From Parietaria judaica (lineage: Eukaryota; Streptophyta; Magnoliopsida; Rosales; Urticaceae): 64,000 bases of DNA. This document shows, piece by piece, positions 22,941-33,652 of this stretch. Under the pieces are notes generated by a model. It was not told the DNA's origin and searched no databases. It saw nothing but the letters and a program-made list of their open reading frames with translations. Where the stretch lies: contig OX940866.1 in NCBI GenBank assembly GCA_954871525.1, positions 36,902,521-36,966,520 of the forward strand, given 5' to 3'. How positions within the stretch are numbered: position 1 is the first letter of the stretch; the number at the start of each line of letters is the position of its first letter. The translations under genes and the position numbers were made by a program.

Positions 22941-23966
22941 CAAGGTTCGCATTTTCGACGATAATCGTCGATAATCGCCGATTTTCGGTCTTTTCGGTAG
23001 TTACCGGCTCTAATACTTATCGTTTTATATACTTTTCGACGATTATCGAGCTTTTCGATACAAAATGCGTGTAAAAAATAGGTACTTTTCGGTTAAATGA
23101 AAAAAAAAATTCGCGGCAAAAATACCAATTAAACTTTCGGCAAAAATAATTATACTCACACAAGAGCACCCCACCCCGTCACGTCCGTCCGGCGGCGCGC
23201 GCGTGTGGTGGTGTAACATTTGTGTGAGTCCTCCCTCATCCACAAAATCCTATGACCCAAAGGGCCCAAGCCTTTGTCCCTAATATTTGGTATATAAACA
23301 TCACCAAATTCTTGTCATCTATCAATGTGGGACTTTTTGTTATTAAACTAATATCACACATTCACACTTAACATACACATACACATACACATACACTTCA
23401 CCTAATAATTTAACTTAATATTACACACTTCAAATAATATTATACACTTAACATACATATTAACTTCACCTAACATACATATACATTTAATATGTATATT
23501 CATTTAATATTATACACTTCAACTAATATTAAATTTGTTAACATACATATACAATTAACATGCATATTCACTCAATATTACACACTTAATTAACATACAT
23601 ATTCACTTCACATAATAATTTGACTTAATATTATACACTTAAACTAATAAAGTGACTTAATATTATACACTTAAACTAATAAAGTGACTTAATATTAGTG
23701 TTTTAGATTTGAGACTAGTGATGGAATTATATGTGTGTATGACTTTATTTACATATGTTTTGTGGTATGATATTATAAAAATATTTTGTAAGTTTTCCAT
23801 CGAAAAGTATCGAAAAGTGTCGATAATCCGTCGATAATCTTCGAAAAGTATCGGTAATCGGTAAGCTACAGTATTATAAGTTTTCCGTCGGTTAATCGGT
23901 AAGCTATCGATTAATCCGTCGAAAACGGTAACCGATTTATCGACAATCTCGGTAAGTTGAACCTTG
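22941..23966. mobile_element. hAT-type MITE, 1.0 kb, with 8-bp target duplication
   Basis: The inverted ends CAAGGTTC and GAACCTTG are flanked by a perfect 8-bp duplication GTATATAT (22933-22940 and 23967-23974), the hallmark of hAT insertion. Both ends carry dense copies of cgataatcg-like words (about 22950-23060 and 23795-23950), probable transposase-binding repeats. The centre is AT-rich with acatacacat-type short repeats. There is no transposase. A second member lies at 30815-31290. Confidence 0.87.
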
Positions 23967-23974
23967 GTATATAT

Positions 23975-25261
23975 ACCCAAAAGTAATATGATTTTTTTTA
24001 GAAATTGGGAGGGGATGAGAACGAGTTGTGTGATGAAACGAGGAGTATTTATAAGATTTAAAGAGGGGAAGGTGGGTGAAAAGTGGTTGAATATGTGGTG
24101 AAGAGAGAATTGGTGGGAAGAAGAATCACCCAACAAGAAAATACCTAACAAGTCTGGAATATCAGTTTCCAAAAATCTTCATGAGAGAGCTTCTGTTCTT
24201 GTTATATATTAAAGAAAGTAATGACATTATAATGACAACTCTCCAATAATATTCGACTCTTGAATATTTAGGGTAAATTTTGTAACTGCTCAAAAAAAAA
24301 AAAAAAACCCCACAATTGCTTTTTTTTTTTTTTTTTTTTTTTTTGAGGGAAAAACCCCACAATTGCTAGGAGAATACATGTGTACATTTATAATAATAAA
24401 AAAAGCATATAAAATTATTTAAATTTTTAGACGGGAAATAATAATGGTCTTGTAAGTAAATGCCCATTTCAATAAAAATGTTTTGAAAGCTACCCAAAAC
24501 TATCCATTTTATAAAGGTAATGGGTAGTTAGTTTTCACAGGGTCAATTCTGAGTTTTAAGTTTCCTAGGCAGGAAAAAAAATCGAAGCATGTAAATTTGA
24601 TTATGTATATGCTACTTCTGACACTCATATTATTTTAGCTTCGAATAATTTACATTAAATTCAGAGTGTTGCTCTTGAAGAATTAAACAGAGTCGATACG
24701 TGGTTTGTCAATTAGTGTAACATGGGATGGGAGAGACGTAAAAAAAATCGTGCTTGTCACGATTCACCTTCTCATTCAAACAAAGGCCTGATAAACACTT
24801 ATGCATGACTTTCAAATTTATGAAGTCGTCAGTTTCTTACCAAAACTACACAATTATCAGAAAATCCCGGTCAAACAGAGGCCCCGTAAATCGATCTACA
24901 ACGGTCTAAACTAAGACTAGCTTATCGATATATACATCACATGACGGGAATGCCAATGTGAGAATGATATAACAATCACACAAAATGCTAAACAAAATAT
25001 TAACTGCTACTAAATACCAAAGCAAGTCTAAATCGGCACACACACTAAGTTCAAGTTCAACTAAAGAGACAACCAAACTAACTATAAAGTATGTCTATGC
25101 CTTGCGAAATAGAACAAAATCCGTCTATAGATCTCACACCCGATGAGGGAATACTATAGGAGATAGGATGTATGTCCAACTTTCTAAGGGGAAATTCAGA
25201 AAAAAGGCTTCAAAACTAGCTTGCATATGCGGTAGAAAATGGCTATTGTGCCCTGCTTTAT
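23975..25261. other. Intergenic region downstream of the RBGD-like gene
   Basis: AT-rich, with long A and T runs near 24290-24345. A copy of the hAT-like end seen at 21176 occurs near 24538. The right part (about 24880-25260) should hold the 3' UTR of the minus-strand RNA-binding protein gene. No other gene is seen. Confidence 0.5.
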
Positions 25262-26999
25262 CTATCTGGAGTAAGGGTGGTAGCGACCACTGCCACCATA
25301 TCCTCCCCTCCCATACCCACCGGGCCCTCCATAGCCAGCACCGGGGCCTGTGTCATAGCCCGAGGCGCCATAGTCCTCCCCGCCATAGCCCGAGCTACCA
25401 TAGCCTGAGCCACTGTAACCCGAGCCTCCATACCCACCATAGCCCTCACTGCCTCGGCCATAGCCGCCGTAGCCGCCACCATAAGGTCCAAACCGATTAC
25501 TATACCCAAAGGAGGATTCACCGCGGTAGCCACCTAAGCCACTGCCACCAAAGCTGCCATATGGCCCACCAAACTCGCTATTACCACTACTATTATAACC
25601 GTATCCACTACCAAGCCCACCGCCGAGCCCACCTCTAGAAGTTCTATATGGGCCAGGCCCGTAATTCCGATCAAAACCCCCGTAAGGGCTGTCAAAACCA
25701 CCATAGCCATCGTTGAAAGAACGAGCCCTATAGTTGCTACCATATGCAGGGACGGGTGGGGGATTGGAGGCTTTCTTTGGTTCGGCTTTCTTGACCTCCA
25801 CCTACAACAAAGCAGCTTAATTAACCTAAGAACTGCTATGAACAAACTAAGAACGCTCCCTCTCCTGATTATTTATACCCGAGACATCCTTGAGCTAAAA
25901 CATAAGGTGAAGAAAAACTGACAAGTTGATACACTAATAGAGTGAGTGAAAATAAGTATAATTGCTATATATTTTTCATTCAGATATGGACGCTCCAAAC
26001 AGAGGATCTTGTAAACATCCCGGCGTAATGGATACCATTTAAATATGCTAACCTGGGTACCAGCCATATCTATCATATTTCCCTTCGAAATTATTTCATC
26101 CACTACTTCTTCACTGTCAAAAATTACAAATCCAAAGCCTCGGGAGCGATGTGTCTCGTGATCGCGGATAATTTGGTGTTCCGTGACTTGACCATACTTC
26201 GAGAAGAAGTCTTTCATCTCATCTGATAATTAAGTGAGAAACAATAATAAATAAATAAATAAATAAAAGATCAAACTAGAAATTGAGTTTTTCACTAAGA
26301 AGAAGTTTCCCAAAAACAAGAGGACGACATATACCGTCATTCACCGTCGTGGGAATTCCACCGACAAATATCTTCTTCGTCTTGAAGTCTTTCGATTGAC
26401 CTTGTCCCTTGGGAATAGTCCTCTTAATCTCCACCTATTTCAGCAACAAGAAGAAGAAGAAGAAGAAGAAGAAGAGGAGAGTGGCATTATAATTGCAACA
26501 CAGTTAAAGAAATCAAAGTTGCGATAAAACGAGAAAGCTGCTTAGAAGGAAAGCGAAAGATGCGTCTACCTGCTTGCCATTAATAACATGAGGCTCGTCG
26601 ATAACCTTATCGACAACCGAAGGATCGGCATAAGTGATGAACCCAAAACCCCTAGGCTGACCAGAGAACCTATCCTTCATTATGACCGAGTCGACTATCT
26701 CTCCATATTTTCCAAAGTGCTTATTGAATGTTGCTAACGCCATCAACAAAACTAGATAAGCTAAAGCCTTAAAACTAAACAAGAAATTCTCGGCCTTGTT
26801 TCTACTTTCTAAATTCGACCGATGAATCAAAGGTTGGAAGACTGACCGTAATTGGTATCTTTCGCCAAGCCTCCGATGAAAATCTTCCTGAAACGAAACG
26901 AAACGTGTCAAACCTAGATTCACGGAGAACTGGTGAGAGAATCGCCAGAGTTGCGTACCCAGGACTAGCTCCATCGTCGCTCCTGGATTTGGAACCCAT
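25262..26999 (-). CDS. Glycine-rich RNA-binding protein with two RRMs (RBGD / hnRNP A/B-like)
   Basis: Six exons (minus order): 26999-26959, 26887-26847, 26733-26570, 26434-26335, 26222-26053, 25801-25262. They give 351 residues. RRM1 (about 15-82) has RNP2 KIFIGGL and RNP1-type RGFGFITY. RRM2 (about 100-172) has KIFVGGIP and RGFGFVIF. From about residue 185 the protein is Gly/Tyr/Ser-rich with many GYGG and GGSG units, a prion-like low-complexity tail ending GRYHPYSR. The N-terminus MGSKSRSDDGASPG and overall order match the Arabidopsis RBGD2 type. These proteins bind mRNA in the nucleus and cytoplasm and can condense under stress; the target RNAs here are unknown. The glycine-rich tail lies entirely in the last exon. 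The large frames on the opposite strand are shadows of this repeat composition. Confidence 0.94.
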
Positions 27000-27473
27000 C
27001 GTCGTCAACAAGCTCTGCTCTGCTCTGCTCTGGATTCGGAGCGGAGAAACAGCAAAATTAGGGGTTCGAAGAAAAAGGAAGGAAGGAAGGAAGGGAGATA
27101 TATGTTTAATGGGCCGACCCGACCCAGCCCATGACGCGTCTGGTATTCAAATTCAAATAGTATGAATCAACATGTCAATTATATAATTATATAATCTTTA
27201 GCACGAAGAAGATTATTGCTAGATAAACACACCACTATAACCTCAATATTATTTGTATTTATTAGCTTATAAATACTTTAAAATATTATAATCAAATAGC
27301 CAAATTGGTACTAATTTTTCAAACGTTAAGAGCCATAATAATATTTTCACCACATCAATATATATATAATATTTCTAACATGTATGATTTCATTAAAGAG
27401 AAATAACAATTATCAATTTAACATGTAACAATAGGTAATTAATTATATTAAATAGCATATATATATATATATA
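27000..27473. other. Promoter-side intergenic region of the RBGD-like gene
   Basis: The first 120 bases beside the start codon are purine-rich on the + strand (ggaaggaaggaaggaaggg near 27080). The rest is AT-rich and ends in a TA run (27457-27474), which is the insertion site of the next LTR. No gene is visible. Confidence 0.5.
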
Positions 27474-30274
27474 TCTTAAGGTCAGATCCATCCTTAACGA
27501 TGCACATGCCTAATCTGAGAAGAGGCAGGCGACGTCAGAGTCCGAGGAATGTCAAAGAGCAACGAAAGGACCAACGGGGAGAATCAAGGGACGACGACGG
27601 GCGCATGATCGAAGATCGAGGAGGGAAGTCAATGATGACGACGGTCGTAAGGTCGAAGATCGACGGAAGAAGTCGACAATGACGACGATCACCAAGTCGA
27701 AGAGCGACGAGAGGAATTGGTGACAACGACGGATCATGGGTTCGACGAGAGAAAGGCTCGAGCCTCATAGGAAGAAAGGCCGAGCGTCGACAAGAGGCAT
27801 CGGCTGTTGGACGTACCTGATTAGTATGCCCTATAATTCAGATGCTAATGCCGCTTGTATAAGATCATGACGTTGACTTCTTTAAAGATTAGGTTTATGA
27901 CTTATCAATGACAATTTTGTTTCAGTTTTTCTTTATGAATATAATGAAAGTTTTGATTCCATAGTTGTTATCATTTTGCAATTGTGTAATTTTGTCATCA
28001 CAATGGTCTAAGTGAGGAGGTTTGACATACACAATACTATAATGACTAAAAAGATGTCCATAGTTCAGATTATTAATGGGATATGATAATCGGTAAAAAC
28101 TATTGATGAACTCAATCACAATCGGGTGATGGTCTATTACCGGATCATGGTGTTGGTCCGCACCGTTGAGAGTACTCAAGTATGGAGTGTCTTCCTATTG
28201 GACGGGCGAGACTTACTTTGAACGCATCAATCCGTCAATGATAGTTAGTAAATAAGTCGAAATGATGGTCAGATAGAATCAGTTGATGTCCTGAGGTAGT
28301 ATGAGTCTATACGGTTTAACTTAAACGATCTTTGATTTAATCGTTTCAGTTTACAATCAAGTATCCCTAACACTATAATTTTGGGATCGGAAGGTTGGCC
28401 GTAGTAAACTGCATGACTACAGATATGGATAATAACTTTATGATTTCCTTTGTTGTGATTTGTGAGAAGCTAAGAAGTACTCATCCGGAGCCTAACGACT
28501 TCATAAACCGTTAGGTGAGTAACTTTGCAATAATCATAGAAACAAAGGTAGTGTCGTATAAACGGGATTACGGATATCAACCCTAGTAAGACGAGAATCA
28601 CAATAACACGAAAACTTGGATTCTCGATAGTCTGACTGTATCAATGGACTCCTGAGTCAGGAAGATATAATAAACACATACTTAAGAGTCCAGCTTCGGG
28701 CTATAGTGGAATGTAACCGAAGTTGGTGAAAACTCTTCATTTACACTGAAGCTTAAGTACGTGTGTCCATTTATCCCCTTTGTAGCTCCATAAGATCAAA
28801 ACCGCAAATTCAATTATGTTCTTAGAACATAGAATAGAATCGATGAGATATGATTTGTAATTTTGTTACATGAAAATCATGATTACCCTAAATAGTGGCA
28901 AAAGTACCAATGTTTGGTATGCCAGTGAAACTGCAAAAAAATGATTGAATTTAATCCTAAGACATCCCTAGGGTTGTGGGAAATTAAATTCTAGTACAAT
29001 TATCTTTTTGAATCATGTCATTCTGACAGACGGTTTGAGATTTATGATAATAATAGTTTTTAGTCCTAGACTAAAAATGACACTGTTATTTAAATCGAAA
29101 ATTAGAGAAATTAAATATTGGTATTTATACCAGAAATATTTAAAGTGAGAAATCGAATATTAAATTTGAATTATATTTATTCGAAATAAATCTTTGAAAA
29201 TATAAAGATTTGATTTATTAAATCTTTTAGGGTATTTTTTGAAAAAGATTTGATTTCGATCTCTCTCTCCAAACAGTTTGTGCGATTTTCTCTGAGGCAT
29301 TATTTATAGAAAATTCGAATTAGGGTTTAGGGTTCTATTCAGTGGGAACCCACACATCCCAGCGACGTAGATTCGGAGTATACATCGGAAGACTCGTGGG
29401 AGCTATCTTCGAGATTCAACCAAGCAAATTCGCAGGAGCTCAAGAACGCGAAGAACGGAGATCAGAATAAAGATCAGAGTTGCGCATCAGAATCGTCTAA
29501 AAAGGTACGCAATATTGTTTATTGATAGAATAATTATTTATTAATACTCAAAGGCTCAATAAATTCAAAAATTGAATATCAACGATCGGGAAGATTGATT
29601 TTTGAATCTTATAGGTCGGATAGGGTATTGGGATTATTGGTATGGGACTCTAATCCCTGCGAAATATTTTTCAAAGGTTACCCTACGCACTTATAGGGTG
29701 ATCAATAATCAATCAGTGGGGATTCCTCGGAATCAGACACCCAACATCGGCAACAGGGCATGTGACGTTCGAAGGGGCGACGGGATGACGGGGCAATGAG
29801 AAGGGAAAGTAGCGTCGACAACACGAGTAAGGAGGGGGTCGCAACAAAGCATTGACGGCATAGGAGAGAGTCGATGAAACTCTAGCGCGACGAGAGATAT
29901 TGACAGATTGTTGACAATGACCGATGGGACAAGCATTTAATGCTAGAGCACGCCGCGATGGGACGAGCATTTAATGCGGCCACCTCGGCAGTAACCCAGT
30001 CGGCTCGAACCACGCGAAAGAGAGGTGCACCAGGCTTTTGTCAGCCATGTGGGGGAATGGGCCGATGAGACTCCAACTGAGGCGGGAAGATTGGCCTATA
30101 AAAAGGGAGAGAAAATCGTATGTAAAGGGAGACATCAATATACAAACGCTATTTTTTAATTCAACATGTTATCTTGATCTCGCGTGTTCTTGGCTATTAA
30201 ACGGGAAAAACCGAACCTCGTTCTTTAAAAACAAGGGATCAACCCTTGTATTTGTTGAGTGTACAAAACGCCCT

Positions 30275-30279
<5 letters not shown>
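27474..30279. mobile_element. Solo LTR split by a nested LTR element
   Basis: The outer LTR starts TCTTAAGGTCAG and ends CCCTCAACA, with ATATA on both sides, though the flanking TA tracts weaken that duplication. After removing the nested insertion (27805-29746 plus one TCGGC) it is about 860 bp. It has a TATA box (ggcctataaaaaggg, about 30092) and purine-rich Asp/Gly-codon-like upstream sequence. It resembles the solo LTR at 32460-33250 in its start (TTAAGGTC) and repeated gcatttaatg words, so the two may be related families. Confidence 0.65.
27805..29746. mobile_element. Nested 1.94-kb LTR-like insertion with TCGGC target duplication
   Basis: The ends TGTTGG and CCAACA are perfect inverted repeats. 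The 5-bp duplication TCGGC is exact (27800-27804 and 29747-29751). I find no reverse transcriptase, gag or internal repeat, so it looks like one long solo LTR. The size and the TGTTGG...CCAACA ends fit the long-LTR Ty1/copia lineages (Angela/SIRE type); that assignment is inference. It is younger than the LTR it interrupts. Confidence 0.72.
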
Positions 30280-30316
<37 letters not shown>

Positions 30317-30814
30317 AGTGTGCCATGTCATTTTGATGAGATCTTTTCCGTCTTGATGACGCAAATCAGCTCCATGATACTCTCCACTTATTAGAATAAT
30401 CACGCAATAATCTTCATAAACTTCAGCGCAATATTCACCATTTAATACAGGGAGAGGACGTCTCAATCACTCCTTGATTATCACTCATTGATTGAGGATG
30501 CAACTTGAAAACTTTTTTGAAATACCTTACAGTTGTCATGACATCAAGCATGTCAAGACTTTCCATAAATAAGCCAAAACAAAATAATGAATAATAAAAT
30601 ATGCAATAATTGAAATTCATGTTTTAACAGTCATAATTTTAAACTGCATGCATTACAAAACATAGAGATCACTTCAACGAATAACAAACTTTTATTCGCA
30701 AATGTATATATAAATAAGTATATGCATATTAAATTCCTATATTATAAATTTGTGAACTTATTGCTATAATGCATTTATTTTTCTATTTAGAAGAAATATG
30801 AATACACTTAAAAA
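30280..30814. other. TA microsatellite and AT-rich spacer
   Basis: An (AT)n tract fills 30280-30314, directly at the edge of the outer LTR. The remaining 500 bases are AT-rich without recognised features. Confidence 0.7.
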
Positions 30815-31290
30815 CAAGGTTCAAAATGTCGTTTTGCCGATAAATCGGTTGCCATTTTTGAGGATTATCGATGGATTTTTGAGGATTATCGATGGAAAAC
30901 TACTAAAATTGTAGTTTATCGTTACCAACACTTATCGAGAATTATAAATGAATTATCGACACTTATCGATGAAAAACTACTAAAATAGTTTTAAGAATAT
31001 ATTTACTAAGTTTACATATGTAAATAAAATATAGTCTCACTCTCACATATGTAAATACTCAAATAACATCATGTCTCACTCAAACAAATGTAAATAAAAT
31101 CATGTCATTGATGGTGCTTTCGCTGAAAATTGTTGAAAAATGCAATTTTTTTTTCTCGAAAAGTACCTAATTTTTTGTTTTATATTGTTTTTACGGATAA
31201 TCGATTGGCATGGAATATTTGGCGATGACTACCGGCAAGACAGATAATCGACGATTATCGAGGATAATCGAGGAAAATAATCGAACCTTG
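30815..31290. mobile_element. hAT-type MITE, 476 bp, same family as 22941-23966
   Basis: It has CAAGGTTC at the left end and GAACCTTG at the right end. The flanking 8-mers CTTAAAAA (30807-30814) and CTTAAAAG (31291-31298) match at 7 of 8 bases. Ends are loaded with attatcgatgg, cttatcgatg and ataatcgacgattatcg words as in the larger family member. There is no coding capacity. Confidence 0.85.
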
Positions 31291-31450
31291 CTTAAAAGAT
31301 TAGTAGAGTCGTTCGTAGTTTCTCTTAATTTATTCTTCTTATTATATTTATATTTTGGGTACTATAGTAGCCAAATTTCAAATTCATAATTGACATTGAC
31401 AAAATAACCCATGTTTAATTAATATTTAGAGTCCTTGCCCCTTGCAACAG

Positions 31451-31558
31451 GAAGATTGGCCTATAAAATGGGAGAGAAAATCCTATGTAAAGGGAGACAT
31501 CAATATACAAACGCTATTTTTTAATTCAACATGTTATCTTGATCTCGCGTGTTCTTGG
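31451..31558 (+). repeat. Detached copy of an LTR promoter segment
   Basis: About 108 bases nearly identical to 30086-30195 of the outer LTR, including the TATA box ctataaaa and the following leader up to ctcgcgtgttcttgg. It is not part of a recognisable LTR here. It runs straight into ttgtttttgcag, a good splice-acceptor-like sequence, and then into protein-like sequence. Confidence 0.8.
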
Positions 31559-31569
31559 TTATTTTTTGT

Positions 31570-31800
31570 TTTTGCAGCAAGTCTACGACTGGCTCATTAG
31601 CTTCGGCTTTGACTCGCCACGATGGAGGGGTGTCACTTGCTCACCAATATATTATTATCGGGGCTTGTTACATTCACTTCAGCTCGATCACTGCAGATCA
31701 AGCTACTGGTATCTGCAGTACAATAAAACCACTTCTCGATTGCAGTGGCTATTTGACGGGGAACGCCGGCCCCTCACCCGCCCTCGTTTTACTGCTGTGA
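31570..31800 (+). pseudogene. Possible lipid-transfer-protein-like remnant
   Basis: One + frame reads SITADQATG, then CSTIKPLLDC and SGYLTGNAGPSPA. The spacing of the two Cys and the YLTG...PSPA block recall plant nsLTPs, where a CC pair would follow. Here the frame goes to hydrophobic residues and a stop (31798-31800) instead, so the copy is incomplete. No signal peptide in frame. The match is weak and rests on a short motif. Confidence 0.28.
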
Positions 31801-32454
31801 AAGCATGCAGCAGAAAAACGTCACATTAATGGCGGGCGGACATGCACGCTGCATGCAGTGCCTAGGTGACGACGCCGGCCAACACCCTAACAGAAAAACA
31901 ACCACGTTTCTGTTTGAGAATATGATGGATTCAAATATACAAAAATCTGAATTACATGTGGCATAAGTTACTTGCACAATATATTCCTAAATTATATTTT
32001 TATTTTTCCATATATAATTGATTGAGAACTAGGTTGAGTTAGAGCAAAATGAAAAATAAAAAGATCAAGGTATAGAGATATGGACACATCAATAATTATT
32101 TGATTTGTACGTAATTAATTCGAATATTCACACGTCAAAAATAAATAGGAAACCTATATTTAAGGAAAAAAAAATATTTTATTTTAATTAATTAGAATAA
32201 TTGTTGATTTTTCGTTATTTAATTTTGTTACACGGAAAAAAAAAAAGGAAGGGTGTATTGGTCCATATTGTAATTAGTTGGTGATTTTAATTACCAAAAA
32301 TAAGTTTGGGCATTTTTTTTGAAACATTGAGTCACAAATGGGCATTTGCTTAATTTATCCTTTATTTTTAGATTGGTCAATTTATCATAGTTTTCACTTT
32401 TTGCCGCAAAAAAACAAAAGTTTTGGATTTTAAAGTTTCTTAGTTACGTGTTTG
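31801..32454. other. AT-rich spacer
   Basis: No gene or complete repeat is recognised. GC-rich words with gcatgcag repeats occur at about 31800-31860; the rest is AT-rich. Confidence 0.5.
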
Positions 32455-32459
32455 ATTAT

Positions 32460-33250
32460 TGTTAAGGTCGGATTTGGTCAAATCCATCCTCAACACAACT
32501 CGTGTCGTTTTGCCCATAAATGACATGAGAGGAGGCGAGGAAGTTCGTCACCCGAGGGGGATTATCCCCGAGGAGGAACATCCCCGAGGAAGAGTACCCC
32601 CGAGGAGGTTCATCCACGAGGAGACGCAGCCACGCGAGAGCAAGTTGCGATGAAGCGTCCCATCACACCCGACGAGGAACTTCGTCATGATGATTGTGCA
32701 GGGTCGAATGACCCTTGACGAGACGTGCATTTAATGAAGCCGACCTACTCACTCGATGAGAGCGTCAGTGACGAGGCTTGCAGAGCCGAATGACGGCTGA
32801 CGGGATGCGCATTTAATGAGGCGCACCTACCCATAACGGCAGCCTGCTCGGAAGCGACATAAAGCAAGAATTGACCATGCTGCCCTCAAATCACGCCAGA
32901 AAAGGAATGATTAAAGGAAAAAAAGCGGGAAAGACGCGGGAAAAAAGGCATTGTAAAACTCTATAAAAGGCAAGATAAGCCTCATTGGAAAAGGTTCGGA
33001 AAATTAGAGAAGAAAGCCCCGAAAAGAAGAAAATGATATCTTGTAATAGAAAAGGCTAAGGAAAAATAGAAAGGAAATAGAGAGAGTGGATGTCCATGAT
33101 CCTTCATCTGTCCAGCTATTCAACGGAAGAAAACCGAGCTCATTTCGAAAAATATAATAAAACAGAGATATTCATCATTTATTCTTGTTTATTTGTTATA
33201 TGGTGATTGTCTTTGTGACTGGAAAATGGTGGTGAAAATCGCCCCCTACA
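32460..33250 (+). mobile_element. Solo LTR, 791 bp, with ATTAT target duplication
   Basis: It starts TGTTAAGGTC and ends GCCCCCTACA. The 5-bp repeat ATTAT is exact (32455-32459 and 33251-33255). A TATA box (ctctataaaaggc, about 32971) and a downstream A-rich R/U5-like region give a + transcription direction. The U3 part has many repeated words (ccccgaggagg, gcatttaatga). No second LTR, primer-binding site or polypurine tract adjoins it, so it is solo. Confidence 0.85.
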
Positions 33251-33637
33251 ATTATGTTGTTGTTTAGTTTAATGAATTGGAATAAATCTGCGATGATAGG
33301 GTTTTTACTTTCAGAATTGCTAATTCTCCAAGTTTTCATTTTGTGACAAAAGTACCAAAGTTTCAAAATTTTAATTTTCTTGAGTAATGTGTTTGATTTC
33401 TGGGATTATTATCCCAACTAAAGTGCCCACATCGTTTAAAGTCAATAGGCAAAATTTGTATCAACTCTAACTTTGGAACATTGAAAAGTATTGCCCTTAT
33501 TTTCGGATATTAATCAGGTAATGTTGATCAACTGTAAAAAGATTAAATGTCAGGATTATGGATGGTGATACAAAATAAAACACGACAAAAACGCAAAATA
33601 AAAATTATGGTGTTGTACCCTAGGTGCCGTAACCTAG

Positions 33638-33649
33638 GCTCTGATACCA
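33638..33649 (-). other. Extra primer-binding site copy (initiator-Met tRNA type)
   Basis: The minus strand reads TGGTATCAGAGC, the standard plant primer-binding site complementary to the initiator methionine tRNA 3' end. It lies next to the left LTR, on the side where an intact element would have only host DNA. Confidence 0.8.
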
Positions 33650-33652
33650 AAA

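Noticed and set aside
23345..23680. CRISPR-like spaced acatacacat repeats
   Set aside because: Short, irregular and AT-rich tandem words in the middle of a MITE, with no uniform repeat/spacer structure, in a plant nuclear genome.
23663..24172. 169-codon minus-strand frame
   Set aside because: Starts outside and ends inside the hAT MITE (22941-23966), AT-rich, no recognisable domain.
25168..25638. His/Ser-rich 156-codon + strand frame
   Set aside because: Antisense to the Gly/Tyr-rich tail of the RBGD-like protein; its histidines come from reading GGN/TAY repeats backwards.
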